A stretch of 58,155 bases of DNA from Selenomonas sp. oral taxon 126. GTDB lineage: Bacteria > Bacillota > Negativicutes > Selenomonadales > Selenomonadaceae. The stretch spans positions 1,390,662-1,448,816 of the forward strand of contig NZ_CP016201.1 of assembly GCF_001683335.1 (NCBI RefSeq), read 5' to 3'. This document shows, in pieces, positions 50,510 to 58,155 of this stretch. The notes beneath the pieces are model-generated. The model ran no database searches, was not told where the DNA came from, and saw only the letters and a program-made list of their open reading frames with translations. Within the stretch, counting starts at the first letter, position 1. Each line of letters opens with the position of its first letter. Position numbers and translations under genes: made by a program.

Positions 50510-53500
50510 TAGAGAAGCGTATTTTTCTTATGTGGACGATCTGAATCGAAAAGCAGAGGAGCAGGCGGCGCGCGCAGCGGAGGAAGCAAGACCTTTTTCT
50601 GAAAAGGCGTGGAATGCGGCTGCGGGGGCTCTTGATGCGGCGGGCGGGGTGCTCGGCGAGGTCGGTGAGGGTTTTGTGTCGTCGGGGGCGCGCGCGCGCG
50701 ATGCGTATGATGCGTTCCGTGAGGCGCGTGCGGCGTCGGATGAACCGCGTCATGTGTTTATGAGTCGCCCGGATGTGCAGGAGGCGGTGGATGATCTGGA
50801 GAGCGCGGCGGTGGATTTTGTGATGGCGCCGGTGAAGGTCTTTGCCGATCATACGCTCGCTCCCGCGCGCTCCTATGTTGCCAAGAGGATTGATGCGGCG
50901 GCGGATGAGGGCGGCGAGGTTGCGCAGAATCTGCGCGCAACGGAGACGTTCGTGAGCTATTTTATGACGCCGGAGGATAAGCTCCGTAAGGCGCGGGAGA
51001 TTGAGGAGAATACGGGAATTCCTGCGGATGCGTTCATGGAGGATGCGGCGCTCTACAAGGAGGCGCTGCGCATCAATGACTATACGGTGCGCAAGAAGGC
51101 GCTGATGCAGGATGCGTTCTCGATGGAGGCGGTGTTCGAAGAGTTCCCGGAGATCCGCGCTGTGGCCGAGATGAGTCCGAAGGATGCGGCGCTGGCGCTC
51201 CATGATATCGAGTCGGTGCGGCAGACGCATGGGATTGTGGAGTCGTTTACGCATTTCCTCGAGGTGGGCAACAGAAAACTCGAGTATGATAATCTGCAGT
51301 ACAAGATGGCGACGGGGACGGCGGATGAGAATGACCGTCAGCGGGCTGCGGATCTCGAAAAGTTGTCCGATTCGGACAAGAAGCGGCTGCCGTCGTTCTT
51401 TGATGATCCGCTGGCGAAGGCTGCGGGGATGATGGCGTCCTCGGGACCTGAGATGCTGGAGTCGTTCCGCGTGGGGCTGCGCGAGGGTCTCCTGACGGCG
51501 GAGGCTACGGCGATTGCGGGGGCGGCGGCGGGGACGGCGATAGAACCGGTCGGGGGGACGCTCGCGGGCGGCGCGCTGGGGGCGGGCGGCGGTTTTGTGG
51601 CGGGGTTTGCCCGCTCTGTGCTGGGCTCTGCTGCGCGCCGTCAGATGGTGCGTACGGCGATGACGCGCGGGATGCAGGCGGGGATGTTCGAGGGGATGCG
51701 CCGTCCTGAGTCGGGGGCGCGCTACGCCGAATATGGCGAGATGAAGGATAAGGAGGGCAATCCGCTCCTCTCTGAGGATGAGCGCCGCCTCTATGCGGCT
51801 GTCGGCGGTGCGGCGAATGCAGCGATTGAGATGTGGAATGCGGGGCTGTTCGCTAGGCCCCTGCGCGGTCTGAATCTGTTCGGCAGGGAGGGCGGCTATG
51901 GGGCGGATGCGATCCGCGCGGTGATTGATCGCGCGAAGTATGATGCGGCGTCTCGTGAGTCGGTGGCGTTCTTTGCCAAGGAGCAGGTGAAGGATGTGCT
52001 GAAGATCGCTGTGACGGAGTCGCTCGAGGAGGGGGCGCAGTCGCTCGCCGATGATCTGATTCACAATGAGATTGTTGACGCCGCAGATGGCCGGGCGGCG
52101 GATGAGGCGGTCTCTCCGGGGGATATGGCGGTCAGGGCGCTGGTTCGGACGGCGGAGGCGTTTCCGGTGGGGGTGGGGTTTGGTCTGGCTGCGCCGCTCG
52201 GCTCTGCGGGGGCGGCGCTCCGGCATGCCCGCAGGCTTTCTTCGGAGCAGGCGCGTGAGGAGGTGCAGGTGCAGCATACGCTGACGGGGACGGTGATGCT
52301 GGAGGGGCTGCAGCAGGTGTCCTCGTCTGCAAAGCTGAAGCAGACGGCGCCCGATGTGCAGCAGGAGATCATCCGCGCGCAGGTGCAGGGGTCTGGTTTT
52401 GAGGCGGCGTATGTGGATACGGTGGCGGCGCTGCAGTCTCCTGAGGGGGCTGAGGATCTGGAAGCGGTTGCCCGCGCGGCGGGGATTTCGGATGAGGAGC
52501 TGTCTGAGACGATTGCGCGGGAGGGGCTGCTCTATGTTCCCGTAGAAAAGTATGCGCAGTCGGCGGCTTCTCCTGCTCTGCTGGAGGCGGTGTCGTTTTC
52601 GCCGGAGGCGGATTCGATTGCGCGGATGAAGATGAATGCACGGGCGCTGACGGATGCGATGGAGAAGGCGCAGAAGGATGCGGTGAGGGCGCGGACGCAG
52701 GCTGTGCATGCGATTGTGAATGCGTGGTTTCCCGAGGCGCCTGTGCACGCGGATGAGAAGGAGAAGCTGCGCCGCGATGTGGAGCGTGAGATGGCGATTG
52801 CGGCGATTACGCAGGATCCCGATAGCCCCGCGCATGGCTGGCGGCTGCTCTATGATATGTTTACGGCGGAGCGCGATGCGCTGCTGCATCCTGCGCTGGA
52901 TGCGCTCGCGCGCGGGATGAAGAAGGGGGTGGATATTCTCCAAAACGGTCCTGATGGACGCGGGATCCGTGTGTCGAATAATGCGCCGTGGTATCAGGAG
53001 TATTACAAGGAAAATGGCAAAACACCAAATCAGGAGCAGCTGCGTGACCTTGCCTATCTGCTGACTGTCGGCGATGTCTCGGCGCCCAAGGTGGAGGGAT
53101 GGCTGCCGTCCTCGCAGGAGGCGGCGGATGCGATGGAGGCGGCACGCGGGCAGCTGGATGAGCTGAATGCACATATCGGGACGCTCTCGAACATTAAAGA
53201 CCGTATGATGCAGCTGGATGCGGCGGAGGTGCGGGCGACGCAGGGGCTGACGCCTGAGGCCTATGGTGTCTATCATGCGGTGATGGCTAAGCTGAGGGAG
53301 ATCGGCGGGGTGCAGGCGCAGGCGGCGCGGTTGAATGCGCTGCTCTTTGCCGCCCGTGCGGATGCGGTGGCGCGCGTGATGCGTGAGAAGGGGGGTAAGA
53401 AGGACTATACGGCAAGGGATTATTTCGATGGGTTTGTGCTGCGCTATGGCGGGCGCGGGGAAACGGGCGGCGGCTTTGCGCAGAGAGAAATGCAGTCGCA

Positions 53501-56500
53501 GAAGGAGGCCGTCCGCAAGCAGTACGAGGGTACGGCGCAGTGGATGAAAGCCCCGAACGGGAAAGTGACGAATCTCACGGAGGATCAGTGGCTCACCGTA
53601 AGGACTCCTGCATTCAAGGCGTGGTTTGGGGACTGGGAAGTTTCAAACGCTCTGGAATTTGCACTTCATGGAGACCCTGTTACGAGTCTTACGGGGAAGG
53701 AGTTTCAGCCGGACGGCGTAAAGCTGACGGATAAAGTCCCGCAGTGGTATAAAGCACACTTCAATGGCGTTGCAACCAATCCTGAGCTTGGTGAGGTCAA
53801 ACTTGACCTTGAAGGCGTCAAGGATTCTATGGGGCACGGGATGGGACGCGAAAAGGCGGCGGCGTATGCAGCTGTTCCCTATATCATAAAGCACGGTGTC
53901 GTGTATGATCGGCAGACGAATTGGAAACAGCGCGGATATGATACGGCGGTTATCATTGCACCAATCAAGTTTGCGGGACAGGACTATATCGGCGAGGTCG
54001 TTGTAAAAAGGCAGCCGAATCGGCAGGGGTTCTATCTGCACGAAGTCGAGATACAGAAAAAGCTCGAGAGTGCGTTCAAGACCCCCACCAAAGGAGGCGC
54101 ACCTCAAGCTTCTAGGTTAATTATTGCAGACCATCTCGAAAAAGTCAAGGATTGCTCCAAGGTTGTGGACGAGAACGGCGAGCCTCTTGTTGTGTATCAT
54201 GGAACACCACTCGGCGGATTTGATACCTTCAAACGGCAGCAGAACTATTTCACGTCAATGAAGTGGTATGCAGACCGCTATCAAGATGAGAGTACGAGCA
54301 GCAATTTCGTTCCTGACAAGCACGAGAATCCGGGCGAGAAGATGACGTATGCTGTGTTTCTCAATATCAAGAAGCCTTTTGATACGAGGAACAGCAAAGA
54401 GCGTAAAATCTTTGAAAAAGAGTTCTATCGACAGTGGGGATATGGTGCGCCTCTTTCGGATAAAGGATTGCCCGACTGGACGGACGGAGATGATCTGCAG
54501 GAGTTTTTCGAGGAAAACGGATACGATTATGACGGGCTGCTCCTTGACGAAGGCGGAATTCCCGATAATCACGGGGGCGTTATTTCACGCGGAATCAGTT
54601 ATGTGACATTCGAACCGAACCAGATCAAGTCCGTTGACAACAACGGCACATTCTCTGCCGACGATATGAATATCTTCCACCAGCGCGCATGGCACGGTTC
54701 GCCGCAGGACGCTGTGTCCGCTGAGATGGCGGCTGTCCGCAAGCGGTATGAGGGGACGCCGCAGTGGATGATGGCGCCGAACGGGAAGCCGACGAATCTC
54801 TCTGAGGAGGAGTGGCTCGCTGTGCGCACACCGTCCTTTAAGGCGGCGTTCGGGGATTGGGAGCAGGTGGCGACGCAGCGCGCTTTGCAGGAGAGTGAGG
54901 CGCTGCCGATTTCGGAGGAGCTTTTTGCACTCGAGGGTAAGGAGCTGCGGCAGGCAGCGCAGGAAATCTATCGGTCAAAATTTCAAGAGGGCGGGCATCC
55001 AATTTCTATAATGACGCGAGACGGACGGCGTGTTGTATTTGGGATGCGCGGCTTTAAGGAAATCAGACGTCATTCTGCAGATGCTCTGGTATTGCAGATT
55101 GTTCCTCATCTGAGGGAGATTGTCGAAAATGGCTGTTATCTGTTTTCGCGCGATGTGGAAAAGGATAATAATAGCAAGGCAGATAATACGAAGGCGTTTC
55201 ACTACTATGCCACAAAGGTGGCGGTAGAGGGCAGAGCGTATTATGTGCGCTTTGTGGTGCGTGAATACGCAAATCAGGCGCTTTACTATGACCATGATTT
55301 GACAACGGTGGAGGCAGTAGAAAAAGACGCCGGTTTCTCTGCAAATCCTGTAGCCAAAACAGGGGGAGAGAAACCGACGCCTTCTGTTAATCACAGTATA
55401 ACACAGTGGTGGAAGGGTGTCAACGAGATCACGCTTGCAGGCGATGTGGATGAGAACGGTGAGCCGCTTCCCTCTGTCCTGTCTTCCCGTCACAATCAGG
55501 AGCAGCAGGGGGCGATATACGGGGAGTTCTCAAAGGAGAACGGCAAGAAGATCATTACGCTCTTTGCGGGGGCGAATCCCTCGACGATGCTGCATGAGAT
55601 GGGGCATCTGTTCCTGGATGACCTGGATGAGCTGGCGCAGTTCGATGAGGCATCGGCAAAAGACCTTGCCACGGTGAATGAATGGGCCGAGTGGCACGAG
55701 GGGGCGGCGAAGGAGTACGAAAATACGCCGTGGGCCCAGGAATTCCGCGAACATGAGGCGGCGATTCGTGATGCGCTGAAATCGGGCGATGCGATCGCTC
55801 TGAGGGCGGCAAGGAAGCGCTGGCGGCATGAGCGTTTTGCACGCGGGTTCGAGCTGTATCTCTATGAGGGGAAGGCGCCGTCGAAGGCACTGCGCGGGGT
55901 GTTCCGCAGGTTCAAGCAGCTGCTCCGCAGGATCTATCAGTTCGTGAAGGATGTGGGCGGCAAACCTTCTCCTGAGGTGGAGGCGGTGATGGCGCGCATG
56001 ATCGCCTCACAGGAGGAGATCAAGGCGGCAGAGCTGGATGAACGCTGGCGTCCTGTGGAGAAGATGGGCGGCAAGGAGGCACTGGATGATCTCCTCGGGG
56101 ACGATGTGGCGGATACGTATGCGAAGTGGCTGGAGGAGGCACGAAGGGATGCGGAGGATATTCTGCGCGCCCGTGTGATGAAGGATCTGAGGAAGGAGGC
56201 GCGCAAGGAGTTCAAGGAGCGTGTGGAGGAGGAACGGGAGCGAAAGCGCGTGCAACTCGAGAATGAGCCGGTCTATCTTGCGGAGGCGGCGATCCGCGCG
56301 CAGGGGGATGAACGGGCGGCGCTGCTGTTCTTCCCGTCGGTGGAGGCATACAAGGAGGAGCGCGCTAAGCGTAAGTCTCCGGAGGAGGAGCTGCAGGATG
56401 CAATGGAGGTGTTCGCGAAGGGGCTGGATGAGGAGCTGATGGCCGCCGCGCTCTCGGATGAGAATGTGGCGCGTGCGATGCAGACGCCTGAGGCCTATCA

Positions 56501-58155
56501 TAGGCGCGTGGCGATTGAGCGTGAGGCGCTGCGCGCGAAGGAGCGTCTGGCGCGCTATGTGGGCGGTGCGCCGAAGGAGGAGGATGCTGCGCCCGCACAG
56601 GAGGAAGGCACGGGCAAGGAGGCAGAGGGCGCACAGGAGGCACAAACGGGCAAGGAGGAGAAGGCACGCGCGGACAAGGAGAAAAGAGGTGCCCGCGCGG
56701 AGAAGGAGTCACGGCGCACGCAGGAGGAGCGGCGCAGGGCATATGAGGAGGCGGCTTTTCAGAATGCGCGCTATCTGCGTGCCGAGGCGCGCCGTCTGCT
56801 CGCAGATAGTCCGATCTCGGAGTCGTGCAATCCGGAGTTCTTCCGCCGCAAGGAGCGTTCTCATGCACGCGCTGCGGCACGGGCTGCGGCGCGGGGGCGC
56901 TGGGATGAGGCTCTTTCGGCAAAGGATGCGCAGGCGCTTGCCGCTGCCTGTGCCTATGAGGCGGCAAAGAATGCGTCGAAGGTGGATGCACTGAGGAAGG
57001 ATGTGCAGAAAAAGCTCGGTGCGCGGACGGTGCGGCTTGCGCCGAATGAGCGGTACTGGCTGCATCATATTGCCTATCTCCTCGGGCTGAAGTCCTCGGA
57101 TGCGGAAAAGCCTGTCGATGGTAAGTCGCTCTCGGCTCTCTTTGATGAGTACAGGGAGAATAATGATGTGGATGCGGCGGATCCGTCGGATCTTCTGGAA
57201 CTCATTACGCAGGAAAAACGCAGCTACACGGCGATGCGCCTCGGGGATTTCGCCGATGTGGTGGATGCACTGCGGATTCTCTATACGATCGGACGCGACC
57301 GCAATCGGATGAAGTCGGTCGCGGGTAAGACGGTGGAGGAGGTGTGCGATGAGATGATGGCGGATCCTGCGGCGCTGCGCCCCGAGGGTGTTGTGGAGCA
57401 TCCTGTGTCGGAGGATACGGGAGGTCTTGGCTACAGTGAGCTGCTGGCAAAGGTTCCGGGTATCGGTGAGGTGATTGCCCGCCTGACGCAGAAGGGCGCT
57501 CTGCCGCTCCTGAAGCCGGAGATTATGATCCGTCTGCTCGGGGAGAAGGCGCATGGCTATCTCTACGGCACATATGAGCGCGCGCAGATGAGGGAGTCGG
57601 AACTCATCGGCGAGAAGACAAAGGCGCTGGATGAGATTTTCTCGGTCTATTCGCGCAAGGAGCGGATGGGCTGGAAGGAGCGCAATATCGATGCGCACGG
57701 GGATATGCTGTCGAAGGAGAATGTGCTGTGTCTGGCTCTCAACTGGGGGACGGAGACGAACCGGAGGCGCGTGATGGATGATATCGGGCAGCGGATGGAT
57801 GTGCCCCGTACGCTGCGTGAGCATATGACGGAGCGCGATTGGAAGGTGGTGCAGGAGGTCTGGGATCTCATTGATACGTTCTGGGAGGAGTCTGCGCGTA
57901 CGGAGGAGGAGCTGAATGGGGCGCATCTGGGGAAGGTGCCCGCTGCGGCCTTTACGATCGAAACGGCGGATGGCGCCGAGGTGAAGCTGCGCGGCGGGTA
58001 TTATCCGATCCGCTACAATCCAAAGAAGTCGGCGCGCGTCAATGACAAGGACGTCGAAGCACAGGCAAAGAACCGCATGACGGGGGCGCAGGTGTTCGGC
58101 ACGAAGCGGTCGCATACAAAGGCGCGTTCGGAGGGGGATGTGGTGCTGCCGGTAA
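50499..58155 (+). CDS. Giant polyvalent phage protein (partial, at least 2552 residues)
   Basis: One frame stays open from ATG 50499 to the window edge. Layout: helical N-terminus; Gly/Ala hydrophobic patches near residues 329-378 and 556-578; a 47-residue linker (1001-1047); domain A (1048-1215), similar to polyvalent-protein-associated nuclease-like domains; an ADP-ribosyltransferase-like domain starting LVVYHGTP (1231-1238); a second linker (1409-1455); domain B (1456-1645), LPD3/barnase-like; a zincin motif LHEMGHLF (HEXXH at 1699-1703); then long charged coiled coils and a conserved C-terminal region containing GGYYPIRYNPK. It occupies the gp16 position, so the protein is probably packaged and injected with the DNA, carrying several effector activities. 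Domain names are by pattern recognition. Confidence 0.85.
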   Translation, partial: MALDREAYFSYVDDLNRKAEEQAARAAEEARPFSEKAWNAAAGALDAAGGVLGEVGEGFVSSGARARDAYDAFREARAASDEPRHVFMSRPDVQEAVDDLESAAVDFVMAPVKVFADHTLAPARSYVAKRIDAAADEGGEVAQNLRATETFVSYFMTPEDKLRKAREIEENTGIPADAFMEDAALYKEALRINDYTVRKKALMQDAFSMEAVFEEFPEIRAVAEMSPKDAALALHDIESVRQTHGIVESFTHFLEVGNRKLEYDNLQYKMATGTADENDRQRAADLEKLSDSDKKRLPSFFDDPLAKAAGMMASSGPEMLESFRVGLREGLLTAEATAIAGAAAGTAIEPVGGTLAGGALGAGGGFVAGFARSVLGSAARRQMVRTAMTRGMQAGMFEGMRRPESGARYAEYGEMKDKEGNPLLSEDERRLYAAVGGAANAAIEMWNAGLFARPLRGLNLFGREGGYGADAIRAVIDRAKYDAASRESVAFFAKEQVKDVLKIAVTESLEEGAQSLADDLIHNEIVDAADGRAADEAVSPGDMAVRALVRTAEAFPVGVGFGLAAPLGSAGAALRHARRLSSEQAREEVQVQHTLTGTVMLEGLQQVSSSAKLKQTAPDVQQEIIRAQVQGSGFEAAYVDTVAALQSPEGAEDLEAVARAAGISDEELSETIAREGLLYVPVEKYAQSAASPALLEAVSFSPEADSIARMKMNARALTDAMEKAQKDAVRARTQAVHAIVNAWFPEAPVHADEKEKLRRDVEREMAIAAITQDPDSPAHGWRLLYDMFTAERDALLHPALDALARGMKKGVDILQNGPDGRGIRVSNNAPWYQEYYKENGKTPNQEQLRDLAYLLTVGDVSAPKVEGWLPSSQEAADAMEAARGQLDELNAHIGTLSNIKDRMMQLDAAEVRATQGLTPEAYGVYHAVMAKLREIGGVQAQAARLNALLFAARADAVARVMREKGGKKDYTARDYFDGFVLRYGGRGETGGGFAQREMQSQKEAVRKQYEGTAQWMKAPNGKVTNLTEDQWLTVRTPAFKAWFGDWEVSNALEFALHGDPVTSLTGKEFQPDGVKLTDKVPQWYKAHFNGVATNPELGEVKLDLEGVKDSMGHGMGREKAAAYAAVPYIIKHGVVYDRQTNWKQRGYDTAVIIAPIKFAGQDYIGEVVVKRQPNRQGFYLHEVEIQKKLESAFKTPTKGGAPQASRLIIADHLEKVKDCSKVVDENGEPLVVYHGTPLGGFDTFKRQQNYFTSMKWYADRYQDESTSSNFVPDKHENPGEKMTYAVFLNIKKPFDTRNSKERKIFEKEFYRQWGYGAPLSDKGLPDWTDGDDLQEFFEENGYDYDGLLLDEGGIPDNHGGVISRGISYVTFEPNQIKSVDNNGTFSADDMNIFHQRAWHGSPQDAVSAEMAAVRKRYEGTPQWMMAPNGKPTNLSEEEWLAVRTPSFKAAFGDWEQVATQRALQESEALPISEELFALEGKELRQAAQEIYRSKFQEGGHPISIMTRDGRRVVFGMRGFKEIRRHSADALVLQIVPHLREIVENGCYLFSRDVEKDNNSKADNTKAFHYYATKVAVEGRAYYVRFVVREYANQALYYDHDLTTVEAVEKDAGFSANPVAKTGGEKPTPSVNHSITQWWKGVNEITLAGDVDENGEPLPSVLSSRHNQEQQGAIYGEFSKENGKKIITLFAGANPSTMLHEMGHLFLDDLDELAQFDEASAKDLATVNEWAEWHEGAAKEYENTPWAQEFREHEAAIRDALKSGDAIALRAARKRWRHERFARGFELYLYEGKAPSKALRGVFRRFKQLLRRIYQFVKDVGGKPSPEVEAVMARMIASQEEIKAAELDERWRPVEKMGGKEALDDLLGDDVADTYAKWLEEARRDAEDILRARVMKDLRKEARKEFKERVEEERERKRVQLENEPVYLAEAAIRAQGDERAALLFFPSVEAYKEERAKRKSPEEELQDAMEVFAKGLDEELMAAALSDENVARAMQTPEAYHRRVAIEREALRAKERLARYVGGAPKEEDAAPAQEEGTGKEAEGAQEAQTGKEEKARADKEKRGARAEKESRRTQEERRRAYEEAAFQNARYLRAEARRLLADSPISESCNPEFFRRKERSHARAAARAAARGRWDEALSAKDAQALAAACAYEAAKNASKVDALRKDVQKKLGARTVRLAPNERYWLHHIAYLLGLKSSDAEKPVDGKSLSALFDEYRENNDVDAADPSDLLELITQEKRSYTAMRLGDFADVVDALRILYTIGRDRNRMKSVAGKTVEEVCDEMMADPAALRPEGVVEHPVSEDTGGLGYSELLAKVPGIGEVIARLTQKGALPLLKPEIMIRLLGEKAHGYLYGTYERAQMRESELIGEKTKALDEIFSVYSRKERMGWKERNIDAHGDMLSKENVLCLALNWGTETNRRRVMDDIGQRMDVPRTLREHMTERDWKVVQEVWDLIDTFWEESARTEEELNGAHLGKVPAAAFTIETADGAEVKLRGGYYPIRYNPKKSARVNDKDVEAQAKNRMTGAQVFGTKRSHTKARSEGDVVLPV
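53499..53639 (+). repeat. Linker repeat 1 in the giant gene
   Basis: Encodes 47 residues containing VRKQYEGTAQWMKAPNGK and VRTPAFKAWFGDWE. It has the same length as, and is clearly similar in both DNA and protein to, the segment at 54723-54863. Each precedes a nuclease-like domain. Confidence 0.85.
54723..54863 (+). repeat. Linker repeat 2 in the giant gene
   Basis: Encodes VRKRYEGTPQWMMAPNGK and VRTPSFKAAFGDWE, the counterpart of 53499-53639. It follows AWHGSP (residues 1397-1402), which looks like the beginning of another ADP-ribosyltransferase domain that is not continued. Confidence 0.85.

Larger units (their letters stand above)
26178..58155. mobile_element. Temperate podovirus-like prophage (left end and at least 32 kb; right end outside window)
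   Basis: From the truncated ATPase onward the genes are phage: integrase, repressor and divergent early genes, ParAB, HUH replication protein, terminase, connector, capsid, tail tubular and internal virion proteins. The structural set (head-tail connector, Bbp19-like and Bbp16-like proteins, tail tubular proteins A and B, gp13-like) is that of short-tailed phages related to BPP-1 and T7. Codon choice shifts from C-ending codons in the chromosome to T- and G-ending codons in most phage genes. The left border is placed between 26178 and 26233; tail fibre, lysis genes and the right attachment site are not in the window. Confidence 0.93.

Noticed and set aside
50427..53276. 949-codon minus-strand frame opposite the giant gene
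   Set aside because: Same shadow effect; low-complexity Arg/Leu/His translation, while the plus frame has recognisable domains and a coupled start.

Overview
The window looks like a chromosomal segment of a Negativicutes bacterium, most likely Selenomonas or a close relative. It carries a complete set of outer-membrane lipopolysaccharide genes (Kdo synthesis, lipid A acylation, Lpt export) next to a Gram-positive-type PolC replicase. That pairing is the signature of a diderm Firmicute. The genus is an inference from family knowledge; no 16S gene is present.

Region 1 (1-9386) is an LPS operon read rightwards: the 3' end of an MsbA-type ABC exporter, a fused WaaA-LpxK protein, kdsB, kdsA, kdsD, kdsC, an LpxL-type acyltransferase, then lptC, lptA and lptB. 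These genes make CMP-Kdo, attach Kdo and phosphate to lipid A, acylate it, and move finished LPS to the outer membrane. A 400-bp gap before kdsB holds palindromic repeats.

Region 2 (9387-24626) is ordinary chromosome: a flavoprotein reductase, a DUF2442/DUF4160 pair, a small membrane protein, a chemotaxis receptor, a MntA/HepT toxin-antitoxin pair, two identical tRNA-Gly genes, a CAU tRNA, and a rightward run of CCA-adding enzyme, gamma-carbonic anhydrase, ndk, cobalamin adenosyltransferase, polA, coaE, a lytic transglycosylase and polC. PolC lacks its usual exonuclease insert and PolA's exonuclease domain looks degenerate.

Region 3 (24632-26177) is a Septu-like defence pair on the minus strand, a PtuB-type HNH nuclease and a PtuA-type ATPase. 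The ATPase is missing its N-terminal Walker A half, and an integrase gene begins 57 bp beyond its present start. A prophage has apparently integrated inside the gene.

Region 4 (about 26178 to beyond 58155) is a temperate prophage whose right end lies outside the window. Its leftward arm has the integrase, three toxin-antitoxin-like modules, a secreted AT-rich cargo protein and a CI-like repressor. Divergent promoters with palindromic operators separate this from a rightward early region: Cro-like protein, duplicated small genes with a repeated leader, HTH protein, PAPS-reductase-like enzyme, ParA, a ParB-DUF4406 fusion, an HUH-type replication protein and a putative late regulator. The late genes form a podovirus module resembling Bordetella phage BPP-1 and T7-like phages: TerS, TerL, head-tail connector, Bbp19-like, scaffold, capsid, Bbp16-like cement, tail tubular proteins A and B, and internal virion proteins. 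The window ends inside a giant 'polyvalent' protein of at least 2552 residues, with an ADP-ribosyltransferase-like domain, nuclease-like domains and a zinc metalloprotease motif joined by duplicated linkers. This protein and its modular cassette structure are the most unusual content of the window.
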